Shown in pieces: positions 7,370-14,727 of a DNA stretch of 44,181 bases. The stretch is taken from the IMG/VR virus record IMGVR_UViG_3300047440_000298, positions 1 through 44,181 of that record, one strand, 5' to 3'. Numbering within the stretch: position 1 is the stretch's first letter; each line of letters begins with the position of its first letter. The position numbers and the translations under genes are program-made. Origin of the DNA: a virus. Under the pieces are notes generated by a model that was not told where the DNA came from, made no database searches, and saw only the letters and a program-made list of their open reading frames with translations.

Positions 7370-8643
7370 TCGGCCGCCACGCTGGCGAACAGGCCGGCGT
7401 CCTTCTCGATGCGGCGTTGCGCCATGTCGGCGTACTCCGGATTGATCTCGATCAGGACCGCGTCGCGGCCGAGCCGATCGGCGACCAGGCCGGTAGTCCC
7501 GGCGCCGCCGAACGGGTCTAGCACTGTGCAGGGCGTCACGCCCGCGCCGCACTCGCAGCTTGCCGCCCATCCCGCGTCGGCCTTCCTGACGACGCCGTTC
7601 TTGGCGGCGAACGAGCCGCGCTCCGTCTCGTCCTGCGTGAAGGCGTTGTCGCCCATCAGCGGAGCGCCGTCGGGGCGCCGCGCGAACCTCTCCTGCGCCG
7701 GCACCGTCACGCTCACGCCGCCGACGGTTCGTTCCTGGAGCCGCGCCCAGGGCGAGCCGCACCTCGCGCAGCATCCCTTCTCGCTCGTCCCCGCCTTGAC
7801 GCACGGCTCGATCAGCGCGGGCGGAAAGGTCGCGAAGTGCGCCTCGGAGAACGGGATCGTCGTCACGGTCCAGACCGAACGCTTGTTCCGGACGCCCTCC
7901 TGCGCGTTGCCGCTCCGGCTCACCGCCTTCATCGGCCCGTTGATCTTGCCCGGGACGCGGAGCGAGCCGAGCTGCTCCTCCAGCGCCGGCTGCGAGAGCC
8001 GCTCGACCGTCGCCGCCGAGATCGGCTCGAGGATCGCCTCCTGGTCGAAATGGTACCTTTGACTCTTGGAAAGCAGGAAAAGGTACTCGTGCGACTTCGT
8101 GCAGCGGTCGGTGACGCTCTCCGGCATCGGGTTCGGCTTCGCCCACACGATGTCCTGGCGCAGCCACCAGCCGTCGTCCTGCAGAGCGAACGCCACGCGC
8201 CACGGGATGCCCATGAGGTCCTTCGGCTTCAGCCCGCGCTGCGGCATCCGGTTCGGCTGCGTCATCGGCCCGACGCCTCCGTTGTTTTCGCCGTAGGCAT
8301 GCTTCCCTTCTGATCCGTTTCGCCCGCCGCGATAACCGGCCCAGGCATCGCCCTGCGCGCCGCCGCCAGGCCTGGCACCGACGCCGCCGGCGCCCGTCGC
8401 GTAGCTGTCCCCGAGGTTGAGCCACAGCGTCCCGTCCGAGCGCAGCGCGCGGCGGACCTCGCGGAAGACCTCGACCAGCCTCGCGACGTAGTCGCGGAAG
8501 TCCGGCTCCAGACCGATCTGGCCCGCCGCGCCGTAGTCTCGCAGGCCGTAGTACGGCGGACTCGTCACGACGCAGTGGACGCTCTCGGGCGGCATCTTGC
8601 GAAGCTCCGCCAGGCAGTCCCCGGCGATGATCCTGACGCTCAT
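7366..8643 (-). CDS. SPPY-type DNA methyltransferase (N4-cytosine or N6-adenine)
   Basis: 425 residues, beta-class order. The catalytic TSPPYYGLRDYG is at residues 27-38 and the SAM-binding DPFGGAGTTG is near 376-385. SPPY is most often seen in N4-cytosine methylases, but N6-adenine cannot be excluded. Between them, residues about 280-365 carry paired cysteines (CCARCGSPW and CECG), a likely structural zinc site. ATG at 8643 overlaps the stop of the 67-residue gene, and its own stop overlaps the next ATG. It belongs to the modification block of the long minus-strand operon. Confidence 0.85.
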   Translation of the reverse strand: MSVRIIAGDCLAELRKMPPESVHCVVTSPPYYGLRDYGAAGQIGLEPDFRDYVARLVEVFREVRRALRSDGTLWLNLGDSYATGAGGVGARPGGGAQGDAWAGYRGGRNGSEGKHAYGENNGGVGPMTQPNRMPQRGLKPKDLMGIPWRVAFALQDDGWWLRQDIVWAKPNPMPESVTDRCTKSHEYLFLLSKSQRYHFDQEAILEPISAATVERLSQPALEEQLGSLRVPGKINGPMKAVSRSGNAQEGVRNKRSVWTVTTIPFSEAHFATFPPALIEPCVKAGTSEKGCCARCGSPWARLQERTVGGVSVTVPAQERFARRPDGAPLMGDNAFTQDETERGSFAAKNGVVRKADAGWAASCECGAGVTPCTVLDPFGGAGTTGLVADRLGRDAVLIEINPEYADMAQRRIEKDAGLFASVAAE

Positions 8644-8843
8644 GCCCGCTCCGATTCGGTCCGCGACACCTCCGGGCGCAGCAGCCAAACCATGTTGACC
8701 AGCATCTGGCCGTCGAAGTGGAGCGCGGCGACGTTGCTCTTGAGCGGGCGGTAGCGCCCCGCTGTGTCTTCGCAGATCGCGCCGCGGTGGTTCATGCCGC
8801 GGATCAGAAGCTTGTCGTCGTCGCTCAGTTGGTCCGGCGTCAT
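8640..8843 (-). CDS. Small hypothetical protein, 67 aa
   Basis: Begins MTPDQLSDDDKLLIRGM and contains a FDGQMLVNMVWLLRPE strand-helix segment. ATGA overlaps on both sides place it between the transporter and the SPPY methylase. A longer open frame upstream is the shadow of the transporter gene. Function unknown. Confidence 0.6.
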   Translation of the reverse strand: MTPDQLSDDDKLLIRGMNHRGAICEDTAGRYRPLKSNVAALHFDGQMLVNMVWLLRPEVSRTESERA

Positions 8844-9355
8844 CGCGTCTTCTCCGTGCCCCATCTTGCGGGGCTGATGATCGCGAATGCCGCAACCGCA
8901 TAGACCTTGCCGATGATCTGCCCGGCCAGGTGGTCTAGGCTGCCGAACGCGAGCCATAGGAACAACGCGCTGTCGACGACGGCGCCAGCTAGGCAGCTTA
9001 GAGCGAGAGCCGCGATCAGCCGCCGCCGGTAGAGCGGCGTGAATACCGCGAAGTCGGTCAGCTCGGACAGGGCGAAGGCGATTCCAGATGCCGCCGCGAG
9101 CGCCGGCGGCGCGACCAGGAGCGACGCCGCCGTCCCCGCCGCGACGCAACCGAGCGACCACGCCGCGCCGAGGCGGCGTTGCACGAGGTCGCGGAGCAGC
9201 AAGGCGACCCCGATCATCAACACGCCGCTGGGCGCCAGGACGCCCGGCAGAACCGGAATCAGGCATGGGCCGTTGGGGATGCAGACCGTGCCGACGTGGC
9301 CGATCATGTAATTCGCCGCGGGGATGGTCGCGACGTAGAGCAGGATCAAGAGCAT
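8840..9355 (-). CDS. VUT family (YhhQ-like) membrane transporter, likely queuosine-precursor uptake
   Basis: 171 residues, almost all in hydrophobic helices; I count about six membrane segments. It shows the VUT/YhhQ layout: an N-terminal TIPAANYMIGHVG, a middle LLLRDLVQRRLG, then FALSELTDFAVFTPL and a final AGQIIGKVYAVAAFAII. Known YhhQ proteins import preQ0 and preQ1. The ATG at 9355 lies inside the last codons of QueC (10-base overlap), so the two are translationally coupled. This strongly suggests the transporter feeds the DpdA/QueC deazaguanine pathway encoded just upstream. Confidence 0.85.
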   Translation of the reverse strand: MLLILLYVATIPAANYMIGHVGTVCIPNGPCLIPVLPGVLAPSGVLMIGVALLLRDLVQRRLGAAWSLGCVAAGTAASLLVAPPALAAASGIAFALSELTDFAVFTPLYRRRLIAALALSCLAGAVVDSALFLWLAFGSLDHLAGQIIGKVYAVAAFAIISPARWGTEKTR

Positions 9356-9894
9356 AGGGCTGCCTTTCGCAGTTTGCAGGCGAGACATTCTCCGCAGGGT
9401 TCTCCGCCCCGCGGTTCGTAGCATGACCATGTTTGCTCGACGGGAACGCCGAGGGCCTTGGCCCGCCTCACGATCGCGCGTTTACTCGACCGCAAGAGCG
9501 GCGCGCTGATGCCGACGTCGTAGGCCCGCGCCGCCCTTCGCATGGCTGACCAGAAGTCGCGGCGGCAGTCGCGGAAGCGGCGATGGTCGTCGGCATTGCA
9601 GCCGAGGGCGATCCGGTCGAACCCCCTGGCGTGGGCGATCGAGATGGCCGCCGCCGCCATCACCATGTTGCGGCCGGCGAACACCACGTCGTCGGCCAGC
9701 GGCATCGCGGGAAGTTCGACCTCCTCGTAGGGAACGTTCATGCCGCGCGCGATGAAGGCGGCGCGGTCGAGCTCGATCGCATGCGGCTGACCGTAGTCGA
9801 AGCCGACTGCGAGAACCTCGTCGCCCGCCGCGACGCAGGAGGCGAGCACGACGGCGCTATCCAGGCCACCGGAGAATAGCACGAGCGTTTTCAC
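9346..9894 (-). CDS. queC: 7-cyano-7-deazaguanine synthase (QueC)
   Basis: 182 residues, somewhat shorter than the roughly 230 of E. coli QueC. The ATP PP-loop is SGGLDS (8-13). A GRNMVMAAAA helix and a CNADDHRRFRDCRRDFW segment follow, as in the family. The zinc site is C158, C167, C170 and C173 (TWSCYEP...CGECLAC). QueC makes preQ0 from 7-carboxy-7-deazaguanine, ATP and ammonia. GTG start at 9894 lies one base after the stop of the DpdA-like gene. FolE, QueD and QueE are not in the window, so the substrate would come from the host or from genes outside it. Confidence 0.9.
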   Translation of the reverse strand: MKTLVLFSGGLDSAVVLASCVAAGDEVLAVGFDYGQPHAIELDRAAFIARGMNVPYEEVELPAMPLADDVVFAGRNMVMAAAAISIAHARGFDRIALGCNADDHRRFRDCRRDFWSAMRRAARAYDVGISAPLLRSSKRAIVRRAKALGVPVEQTWSCYEPRGGEPCGECLACKLRKAALCS

Positions 9895-9895
9895 C

Positions 9896-10522
9896 TTAGA
9901 ATCCCTTCGGCAGCAGCGGCTGGGCGTGGAGCTTGTCCAGCCATCGGCCGAGCCTTACGGAGTTCTGGCGCGGGCCGAATCTGAGGAACGTGCCGTCGGC
10001 CGATTGGCAACCGATCGCCGCCGCCACGCGCAGGCGTTTGTAGGAGTTGGCCCGCCCCATGTGCACCCACTTGCCCCGCGATCTGGCCTCCGAAACGATT
10101 CCAGGCACTGCGGCCCCGAGCTTGAAGGCGTTGGTCCCGCCCAGGAACAGGCAGTCGAACTTGTCCCACGGCGCCGTGTCGAATCCGTCTTGCGCCACGA
10201 AGGCGACCTTGAAGCCGAACGCCCTGATTAGCGGCATGATCGGGTCTGACATCGCGAGCGTCGCCGCATGGTCGCCGAGCACGTCCGGGGCCGTCGCGAA
10301 CAGGCACTGCGTCGGCTCGAACGTAGAAAGCCATCCGAGATACTTCTCGTCCGCATAGCTTTTCGGGTCTGAGAATCGCCCGCTGTCTGCGGCCCAGCTC
10401 CGCGGCGAATCCGCGCCCTTGCGCGGCGGCCAATGCTTCCATTTCTTCTCGCTGTTCGGCGTAAGCATGAACCCGACTGCGGCCGGAAGATCTTCGACGA
10501 CGCGTCCGGACAGATAGATCAT
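9896..10522 (-). CDS. dpdA: DpdA-like transglycosylase (DNA 7-deazaguanine insertion)
   Basis: 208 residues with features of the short, phage-type TGT/DpdA group: AADSGRF (44-50, conserved Asp 46), FATAPDVLGD (75-84), FVAQDG (108-113), FLGGTNAFKLG (126-136), KWVHMGRANSYKRL (151-164) and SADGTFLRFGP (174-184, likely catalytic Asp 176). These parallel the TGT boxes for base binding, the VQG loop, the GG loop and the nucleophile segment. Established DpdA enzymes swap guanine in DNA for a 7-deazaguanine. QueC starts one base after its stop and the transporter follows, which supports the role. Confidence 0.8.
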   Translation of the reverse strand: MIYLSGRVVEDLPAAVGFMLTPNSEKKWKHWPPRKGADSPRSWAADSGRFSDPKSYADEKYLGWLSTFEPTQCLFATAPDVLGDHAATLAMSDPIMPLIRAFGFKVAFVAQDGFDTAPWDKFDCLFLGGTNAFKLGAAVPGIVSEARSRGKWVHMGRANSYKRLRVAAAIGCQSADGTFLRFGPRQNSVRLGRWLDKLHAQPLLPKGF

Positions 10523-10888
10523 TCATGACTGCTCCCTCTCATAATGCTCGCGGCCGCGCCGCGGTCCAGGATCGGGCGGCGTCGGCGGCTTGACCAGGAC
10601 GCGCCGGCCCTCGACCTCCTCGATCGTCCAGCCGAGCGAAAGCAGCAGCCCGAGCGAGACCCGCGTGTACTGCGGCGGTTCGACCCCGGCCTTGCGGTAC
10701 TCCGCGAGCCGGGTCCGCTCGTTGGTCTCGGCCAGGAACTCCCGCGCCCTCTGCCGGCGCTTCGCCTCGATCTCGGCCTCCCGCGCGCTGCGCTCCACGT
10801 TGCGCTCGATCATCGCCGCGCGATCGTCGCGGCGGCGCTTCGCCTCCTCGGGGGCGAACAGGTTGTCGAGCTCGTCGGTCTTGCCCAT
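10523..10888 (-). CDS. Charged helical protein, 121 aa
   Basis: Highly charged: the first 65 residues are an Arg/Glu-rich predicted coiled coil (RRRDDRAAMIERNVERS). They are followed by a small SLGLLLSLGWTIEEVEGRRVLV fold and a Pro/Arg tail. No family recognised. It sits between the radical SAM gene (TGATG overlap) and the DpdA-like gene (stop directly abutting the ATG), so it may be an accessory to the modification enzymes. That is positional inference only. Confidence 0.6.
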   Translation of the reverse strand: MGKTDELDNLFAPEEAKRRRDDRAAMIERNVERSAREAEIEAKRRQRAREFLAETNERTRLAEYRKAGVEPPQYTRVSLGLLLSLGWTIEEVEGRRVLVKPPTPPDPGPRRGREHYEREQS

Positions 10889-11712
10889 CAAGCTGCCCTC
10901 GAATGAATTATTGCCGGTCGCATCCAGCGGCGCTTGAAGGCGTGCCATTCTGGACCCGGCATGTGCTTCTCCTGCGCCGAGTTGTCCGGGCGCCACAGCA
11001 TCGCGAACGGCGTGAAGCCGACGTCGACGAGCTGGAGCAGTCGCTTCTCCGCCGCCGCGAGCGTGTCCTTCGGGTAGCCGATCATGCAGTACGACCGCAG
11101 CCGGTGGGATTGCTTCGTGAAGCCCGCGGCGAGGAGCCGGCGCGCGGCGCTCTCCAGCGTCTCGAACTCGTCCTGCGGATCGTAGGCGAAGAACATATTC
11201 GGTCGAGGCTTCAGGCTGGCGAGAAGGTCGACTTGGTAGTCCTGCAACGACAGGGCCTCGAGCCCGCCGGTGAACTCCACGCGGCGGTCCTGCTCGCGAA
11301 GCATCTCGAACACGGCCTCGACGTGCGGCCGCGGGCAAGCCAGCAGGTTGTCGTCGAGCACGTTCCAGCCCGGCACGATCGGGAGGACGTTCGGCTCCGG
11401 CCATTTCTTCCAGACCGCGCAGAACCAGCAGCGGCGCGGGCAACCGCGCGATGTGATCGTGTAGCCCGGCTTGATGTAGCGCCCCGGGATGAACTCCAGG
11501 CTGTCGTCGCCGTAGGCCACGCCGCCGATCTTGACCGGCGCGACGTGCCGCCATTGCTCCGCGAGGTCTTCGGCCACGGGCTTGTCGTAGGTGAACGTCA
11601 CCGAGACGTGAACCTCGTCGGCCTCGTCGAACATCCCGGGAGGACCGAACCGAACGAGGTCGTCGTCCGGGGTCGCCCTGGTCTTTCGTGGGAAGACGCG
11701 GATCAAGCGCAT
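10888..11712 (-). CDS. Radical SAM protein in the deazaguanine cluster
   Basis: 274 residues. The [4Fe-4S] motif is CX3CX2C: C91, C95 and C98 in SRGCPRRCWFC. A preceding VAPVKIGGVAYGD strand region resembles the cobalamin-domain/radical SAM border of MiaB-like proteins, but no complete B12 domain is present. After the cluster come FTGGLEALSLQDYQVDL and a YCMIGYPKDTLAAAEKRL segment, typical of the AdoMet barrel. It lacks the QueE signature, so it is not simply QueE. It may modify the deazaguanine base, a nucleotide, or a protein. TGATG overlaps on both sides put it in the same operon as the DpdA-like gene. Confidence 0.75.
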   Translation of the reverse strand: MRLIRVFPRKTRATPDDDLVRFGPPGMFDEADEVHVSVTFTYDKPVAEDLAEQWRHVAPVKIGGVAYGDDSLEFIPGRYIKPGYTITSRGCPRRCWFCAVWKKWPEPNVLPIVPGWNVLDDNLLACPRPHVEAVFEMLREQDRRVEFTGGLEALSLQDYQVDLLASLKPRPNMFFAYDPQDEFETLESAARRLLAAGFTKQSHRLRSYCMIGYPKDTLAAAEKRLLQLVDVGFTPFAMLWRPDNSAQEKHMPGPEWHAFKRRWMRPAIIHSRAA

Positions 11713-12308
11713 CACATCCTCCGCAGCGTCGGCAGGCCCGGCTCCGCCGGCCGCGGCTCCGGGTTCATCGCCTCGTCGATCGGCAGCGCCGCGAGCAGGT
11801 TGCGAAGCATCTCGACGTAGCGGCGCGGCAGGTCGAGGTCGCTCTGCGCCAGCCGCCGCAGCACCGCCGGCGCCGGGGGAAACTCGAACCTCGGACTCTC
11901 GCAGATCTCCGGCGGGCACGAACCGCGCGCCCACCGCTTGATCGCCTCCGCGACCGCCCACGCCGGCAGGTCCTCGATCGCGTCCGCGTACATCTCGATC
12001 TTCGCCGTCGCCGCCGTCTCGCTCTGGTTCGCCGCGCCGCCGAGCCCGTGGATCATCTTCGCGAGCAGCGCGCCCTTCGCCGAGTGCCCGTCCTCACCGC
12101 CGAAAGACGCCGTCGGGTCCAGCGCGGAGCTCAAGGTCGAAAGCAGGCTCGCCGCCTCCTGGCGCTCCATCCCGCTCATCGCCATCCCCTCCGGCATGTT
12201 GTACCGGACCGGCTGCCCCGGGTGCCGCACGGTGCCGACCGCCCCCGCCAAAGCGGCGAGCCGCGGCGGCAGCGATGTGATCGGTCGCCGCGCCAGTTGT
12301 TTTCCCAC
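11712..12308 (-). CDS. Replication-associated protein (helicase-loader-like context), 198 aa
   Basis: GTG start at 12308 with GGAGG six bases upstream; the ORF is open further but without a ribosome site. The central part MYADAIEDLPAWAVAEAIKRWARG followed by FPPAPAVLRRLAQ is a pattern I associate with small phage proteins beside replication initiators and loaders. No ATPase motif is visible, so it is not a DnaC homologue. The gene starts within the reading frame of the replication protein upstream (215-base overlap with that ORF as drawn). Confidence 0.55.
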   Translation of the reverse strand: MGKQLARRPITSLPPRLAALAGAVGTVRHPGQPVRYNMPEGMAMSGMERQEAASLLSTLSSALDPTASFGGEDGHSAKGALLAKMIHGLGGAANQSETAATAKIEMYADAIEDLPAWAVAEAIKRWARGSCPPEICESPRFEFPPAPAVLRRLAQSDLDLPRRYVEMLRNLLAALPIDEAMNPEPRPAEPGLPTLRRM

Positions 12309-12867
12309 GTGATCCTCCGTCCCTGTAAATGCCCATCCACCGCTGCCCTCGCAGCCACGGCAGCGGAGCCTTCGCGAACTCGCCCGGATTCGACGCCGCG
12401 TACCGCAGCACGCCGTCGAACAACACAACCCACTCCACCGACTTCTCGCGCCGCGCCTTCGCCAACCACGCCATCACCTGCGGCTTGTCGTATCTGCGCT
12501 GCTCCGGGAAGTTCTGCCAGAACAGCGCCTCGTAGTCCGCCGGCCATCCGGAGTTGTCCCCCCTGTCCCCCGGGGACGGGGGGACACGCGACTCTTTCTT
12601 TCTGTCTTTCTTAATTGGATTCTGAATCTTAGGAGAGTCAGTAAGTATAGAGTCCAGCTTTCGTGTCCCCCCGCTGTCCCCCCTCTTCGCGGCGCGTTGC
12701 CGAGCCTTCTTCAACCGCCACCGCTTGCGCTTCTCCTCTACGGAGACCCATTCCTTGGTGCCTGAGACCTCCAAAACCCGAGCGGCGTCTATGGCCTTCT
12801 CGGGGGACGTCCCCCTGGACAGGAGGGACTCGATCAGATCGCAAACTGGGGTGGTCGATCGGCTCAT
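12094..12867 (-). CDS. Phage replication protein (O-like C-terminal domain)
   Basis: 257 residues as drawn. After an N-terminal helical part and a basic linker (EKRKRWRLKKARQRAAKR), the region from about residue 108 matches phage replication/primosomal proteins: YEALFWQNFPEQRRYDKPQVMAWLAKA, then VLFDGVLRYAASNPGEF and the closing PWLRGQRW. Such proteins usually end soon after that motif; here ~80 further residues, rich in Gly and Ala, lie antiphase over the next gene, so the functional end may be near residue 190. The ATG overlaps the stop of the 69-residue gene. The linker-coding DNA (about 12590-12660) is AT-rich and is flanked by TGTCCCCC repeats. Confidence 0.65.
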   Translation of the reverse strand: MSRSTTPVCDLIESLLSRGTSPEKAIDAARVLEVSGTKEWVSVEEKRKRWRLKKARQRAAKRGDSGGTRKLDSILTDSPKIQNPIKKDRKKESRVPPSPGDRGDNSGWPADYEALFWQNFPEQRRYDKPQVMAWLAKARREKSVEWVVLFDGVLRYAASNPGEFAKAPLPWLRGQRWMGIYRDGGSRGKTTGAATDHIAAAAARRFGGGGRHRAAPGAAGPVQHAGGDGDERDGAPGGGEPAFDLELRAGPDGVFRR

Positions 12868-12889
12868 TTTGTCCCCCCCTGTCCCCCCC
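12555..12889. other. Putative replication origin: TGTCCCCC iteron-like repeats flanking an AT-rich segment
   Basis: Seven copies of TGTCCCCC(C) occur in 335 bp: 12555, 12564, 12578 (inverted), 12664, 12675, 12870 and 12880. A perfect 14-bp palindrome, GGGGGACGTCCCCC, lies at 12802-12815. The DNA between the first two groups (12590-12660) is strikingly AT-rich for this genome, with runs such as TTTCTTAATTGGATT. Lambda-type phages carry their origin inside the initiator gene with iterons next to an AT-rich stretch, and the gene here is the replication protein. Origin function is inferred. Confidence 0.55.
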
Positions 12890-13073
12890 GCCGCTGGGCG
12901 AGGAACGCCTCGATCGCCGCGGCGTCCGGGTTGACCTTCACCGCCATCGCGGTCGGCGAGGCGGCGTTCGCGCGAAGCTCCGGCTCCCCGCGGAGCTCGA
13001 ACCGCTCCAGCGCGTAGCTGCGCCGGACCTTGGCGCGCTTCTCGTTCTCGCGTCGGTTCATGTTGCGGGGCAT
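12864..13073 (-). CDS. Small basic protein, 69 aa
   Basis: Starts [20 protein letters not shown], is strongly basic, and ends in a Gly-rich tail. The ATG at 13073 has a strong GAGGAGG site, which excludes the longer open frame. Two TGTCCCCCCC iteron-like repeats overlap its stop region. Function unknown; nucleic-acid binding is possible from composition. Confidence 0.55.
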   Translation of the reverse strand: MPRNMNRRENEKRAKVRRSYALERFELRGEPELRANAASPTAMAVKVNPDAAAIEAFLAQRRGGQGGTK

Positions 13074-13606
13074 GACGCCTCCTCTTCGACCGGAAACCGC
13101 CAGCAAGGGATGGCCGCCCTGACGCTCTCGATAGGAACGACGCGGCCGGCGGATCGGTTGAGCGTGGCGAGCGGACCGAACGTCGGGAAGTCCCGCTCGC
13201 ACTTCCAGAACCACTCCTGCAGCTTGGGGAAGTCGATCAGGTGGCAGTCGAGGCCGCCGGCGGCGGTCTCGAAGGCGTAGAGCAGGTAGTCAGCCTCGCC
13301 GTACCACATCCATCCAGGTGCCTCCCGCCCCGGTACCGTGCAGCTCTTCGTCTCCAATGAAAACGCCGTGTAGGGCGTTCCGCGCTTGGCCGGCCAGCGT
13401 ACGATCTTCTCCTCGACGCAGATCGCCTCGCCGTCGCCGCCTTGCAGGATCGTGTCGACCGCGTAGAGCCGCTGCAGCTTCGAGGCGATCTTGCCCTTGT
13501 CGATGAAGACGTATCGCCCGCCGGTCGCGCGCTTGGCGTAGAACGGCGCCAGCAGGCGGTCCCGAACTCCGCGCTGCCACGCGTCGTCGCGGGCGAAGTC
13601 GTTCAT
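13058..13606 (-). CDS. Nuclease-like hypothetical protein, 182 aa
   Basis: The segment [24 protein letters not shown] has an Asp followed by an E-x-K motif, as in PD-(D/E)XK nucleases. [11 protein letters not shown] and [14 protein letters not shown] follow, and the order of strands fits that fold. Assignment is by pattern only. ATG at 13606 overlaps the stop of the MT-A70 gene and its stop overlaps the basic 69-residue gene. In the replication/modification operon a role in DNA processing is plausible. Confidence 0.5.
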   Translation of the reverse strand: MNDFARDDAWQRGVRDRLLAPFYAKRATGGRYVFIDKGKIASKLQRLYAVDTILQGGDGEAICVEEKIVRWPAKRGTPYTAFSLETKSCTVPGREAPGWMWYGEADYLLYAFETAAGGLDCHLIDFPKLQEWFWKCERDFPTFGPLATLNRSAGRVVPIESVRAAIPCWRFPVEEEASCPAT

Positions 13607-14583
13607 GCCGCCGCTGCCTTCGGCTGGTAAAGGTTGATGAAGTCCGGGCGTTCCTGGCGCTGGAATAACTCGCCGTACGGGCCATGCGAGGCCGCTCGGA
13701 CGATCTCGTAGAACTTCTCCGGCTTCTCGCTGTGCTCGCCCATCGGCGCCTCGAAGTGCGTGCGGATCGAATCCGATCGCGTCCGCAGCTCGCCGCGGAC
13801 CCCGAACAGGACGTGCTCCGTCGTGTTGCGGAAGTACGAGCCGAGCCCAATCTTCGGCTTCACCCAGGTGAGGACCGTTTTGTGCGCGAAACCCCATCGG
13901 GCCATCAGCTCGACCGCCCGCGTCATGAAGTTGTTGGTCGTCCAGAGGTAGAGGTGGCTGTTCTCTTCGGCCCACGCCGCCACGTCGAGCGCGAGAAGCT
14001 GCTCGTGGCTCATGGTGGCGTAGCCCGGCTTCGCGCGTCCCGCGACCGACAGCCACTCGTAGTCCCACGGCGGGTCGATCACCAGCGCGCGAAACTTGCC
14101 GGCGATGGGCGCGAGCGCGGCGACGCGCCGCTCGTCCTCGGCCCGCATCTCTTGGCGGTCCCGCTTCGCCGTGCCGTCCAGCGCGTTGACGGCCTTCCGC
14201 TTGGCGGCGCCGACCTTGTTCTCGAAATCCTTTTCGGGGAGTTTGGCGAGCCGCTGCCAGTTCGCGGATTGCGATTTGCTGATGCCGATCTCGGCGAGTT
14301 TTGGCGTTACATCACGCGGTTGTTTAAGACGACCGCGTGGCGCGTCTTTTTTGCCCCCGCCTCGCGCCCCTTTGTTCTTTTCCATCGCCAGCAACAGTTC
14401 GCCGGCACGACGTTCCGCACGAAGCCGGATGTCGGTGGCATGGTCGATAAGCTGCGTATCCTTGGCTTGTTTGGCGTAGGCCGCGACTGCGACGGCTTTG
14501 TCCCGGATGGTCTTGACCTCGTCGACGCGCCTCGCCTCCGCCAACGCCTTGCGCGCCGCGTCATATTTGATCAGTTGAGTCAT
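13603..14583 (-). CDS. MT-A70 family N6-adenine methyltransferase
   Basis: 326 residues. The N-terminal ~160 residues are helical and basic (coiled coil, then [10 protein letters not shown]), as in phage MT-A70 proteins with a DNA-binding front part. The methylase domain carries the catalytic DPPW at residues 170-173, then [36 protein letters not shown] and [13 protein letters not shown]. The enzyme would methylate adenine in DNA; target site unknown. ATG at 14583 has GGGAG upstream. It is the third methyltransferase of this operon. Confidence 0.85.
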   Translation of the reverse strand: MTQLIKYDAARKALAEARRVDEVKTIRDKAVAVAAYAKQAKDTQLIDHATDIRLRAERRAGELLLAMEKNKGARGGGKKDAPRGRLKQPRDVTPKLAEIGISKSQSANWQRLAKLPEKDFENKVGAAKRKAVNALDGTAKRDRQEMRAEDERRVAALAPIAGKFRALVIDPPWDYEWLSVAGRAKPGYATMSHEQLLALDVAAWAEENSHLYLWTTNNFMTRAVELMARWGFAHKTVLTWVKPKIGLGSYFRNTTEHVLFGVRGELRTRSDSIRTHFEAPMGEHSEKPEKFYEIVRAASHGPYGELFQRQERPDFINLYQPKAAAA

Positions 14584-14639
14584 CGCCGCTCCCGGTCAAA
14601 AGAATCGAGCGCGCTGCGCCCGTGGGGAATCTTCTCCAT
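14580..14639 (-). CDS. Possible 19-aa coupling peptide upstream of the MT-A70 gene
   Basis: In the 137-base gap between the RusA-type and MT-A70 genes there is an ATG (14639) with GGAGAAGG just before it. It encodes [19 protein letters not shown] and its stop overlaps the MT-A70 ATG as CGATGA. The overlap and ribosome site match the coupling style of the operon, but the ORF is very short, so this may be a leader or chance. Confidence 0.3.
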   Translation of the reverse strand: MEKIPHGRSALDSFDRERR

Positions 14640-14709
14640 CCTTCTCCGAGTCGCCGGTCTAAGTCCACCGGACGGTCCCGCCGCCGTCCCCGCTATTCCC
14701 AACCTTGAA

Positions 14710-14727
14710 AACTTGAATTTTCAAGTT
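14710..14727. repeat. Small perfect palindrome at the end of the RusA-type gene
   Basis: AACTTGAA-TT-TTCAAGTT is an AT-rich perfect inverted repeat that overlaps the stop codon of the resolvase gene. It could be an operator or weak stem; no U-run follows on the minus strand. Confidence 0.4.

Noticed and set aside
10888-11712. Radical SAM gene as QueE
   Set aside because: The cluster spacing is similar but the QueE hallmarks (GEGP-type start and GGEP loop in the usual places) are missing.
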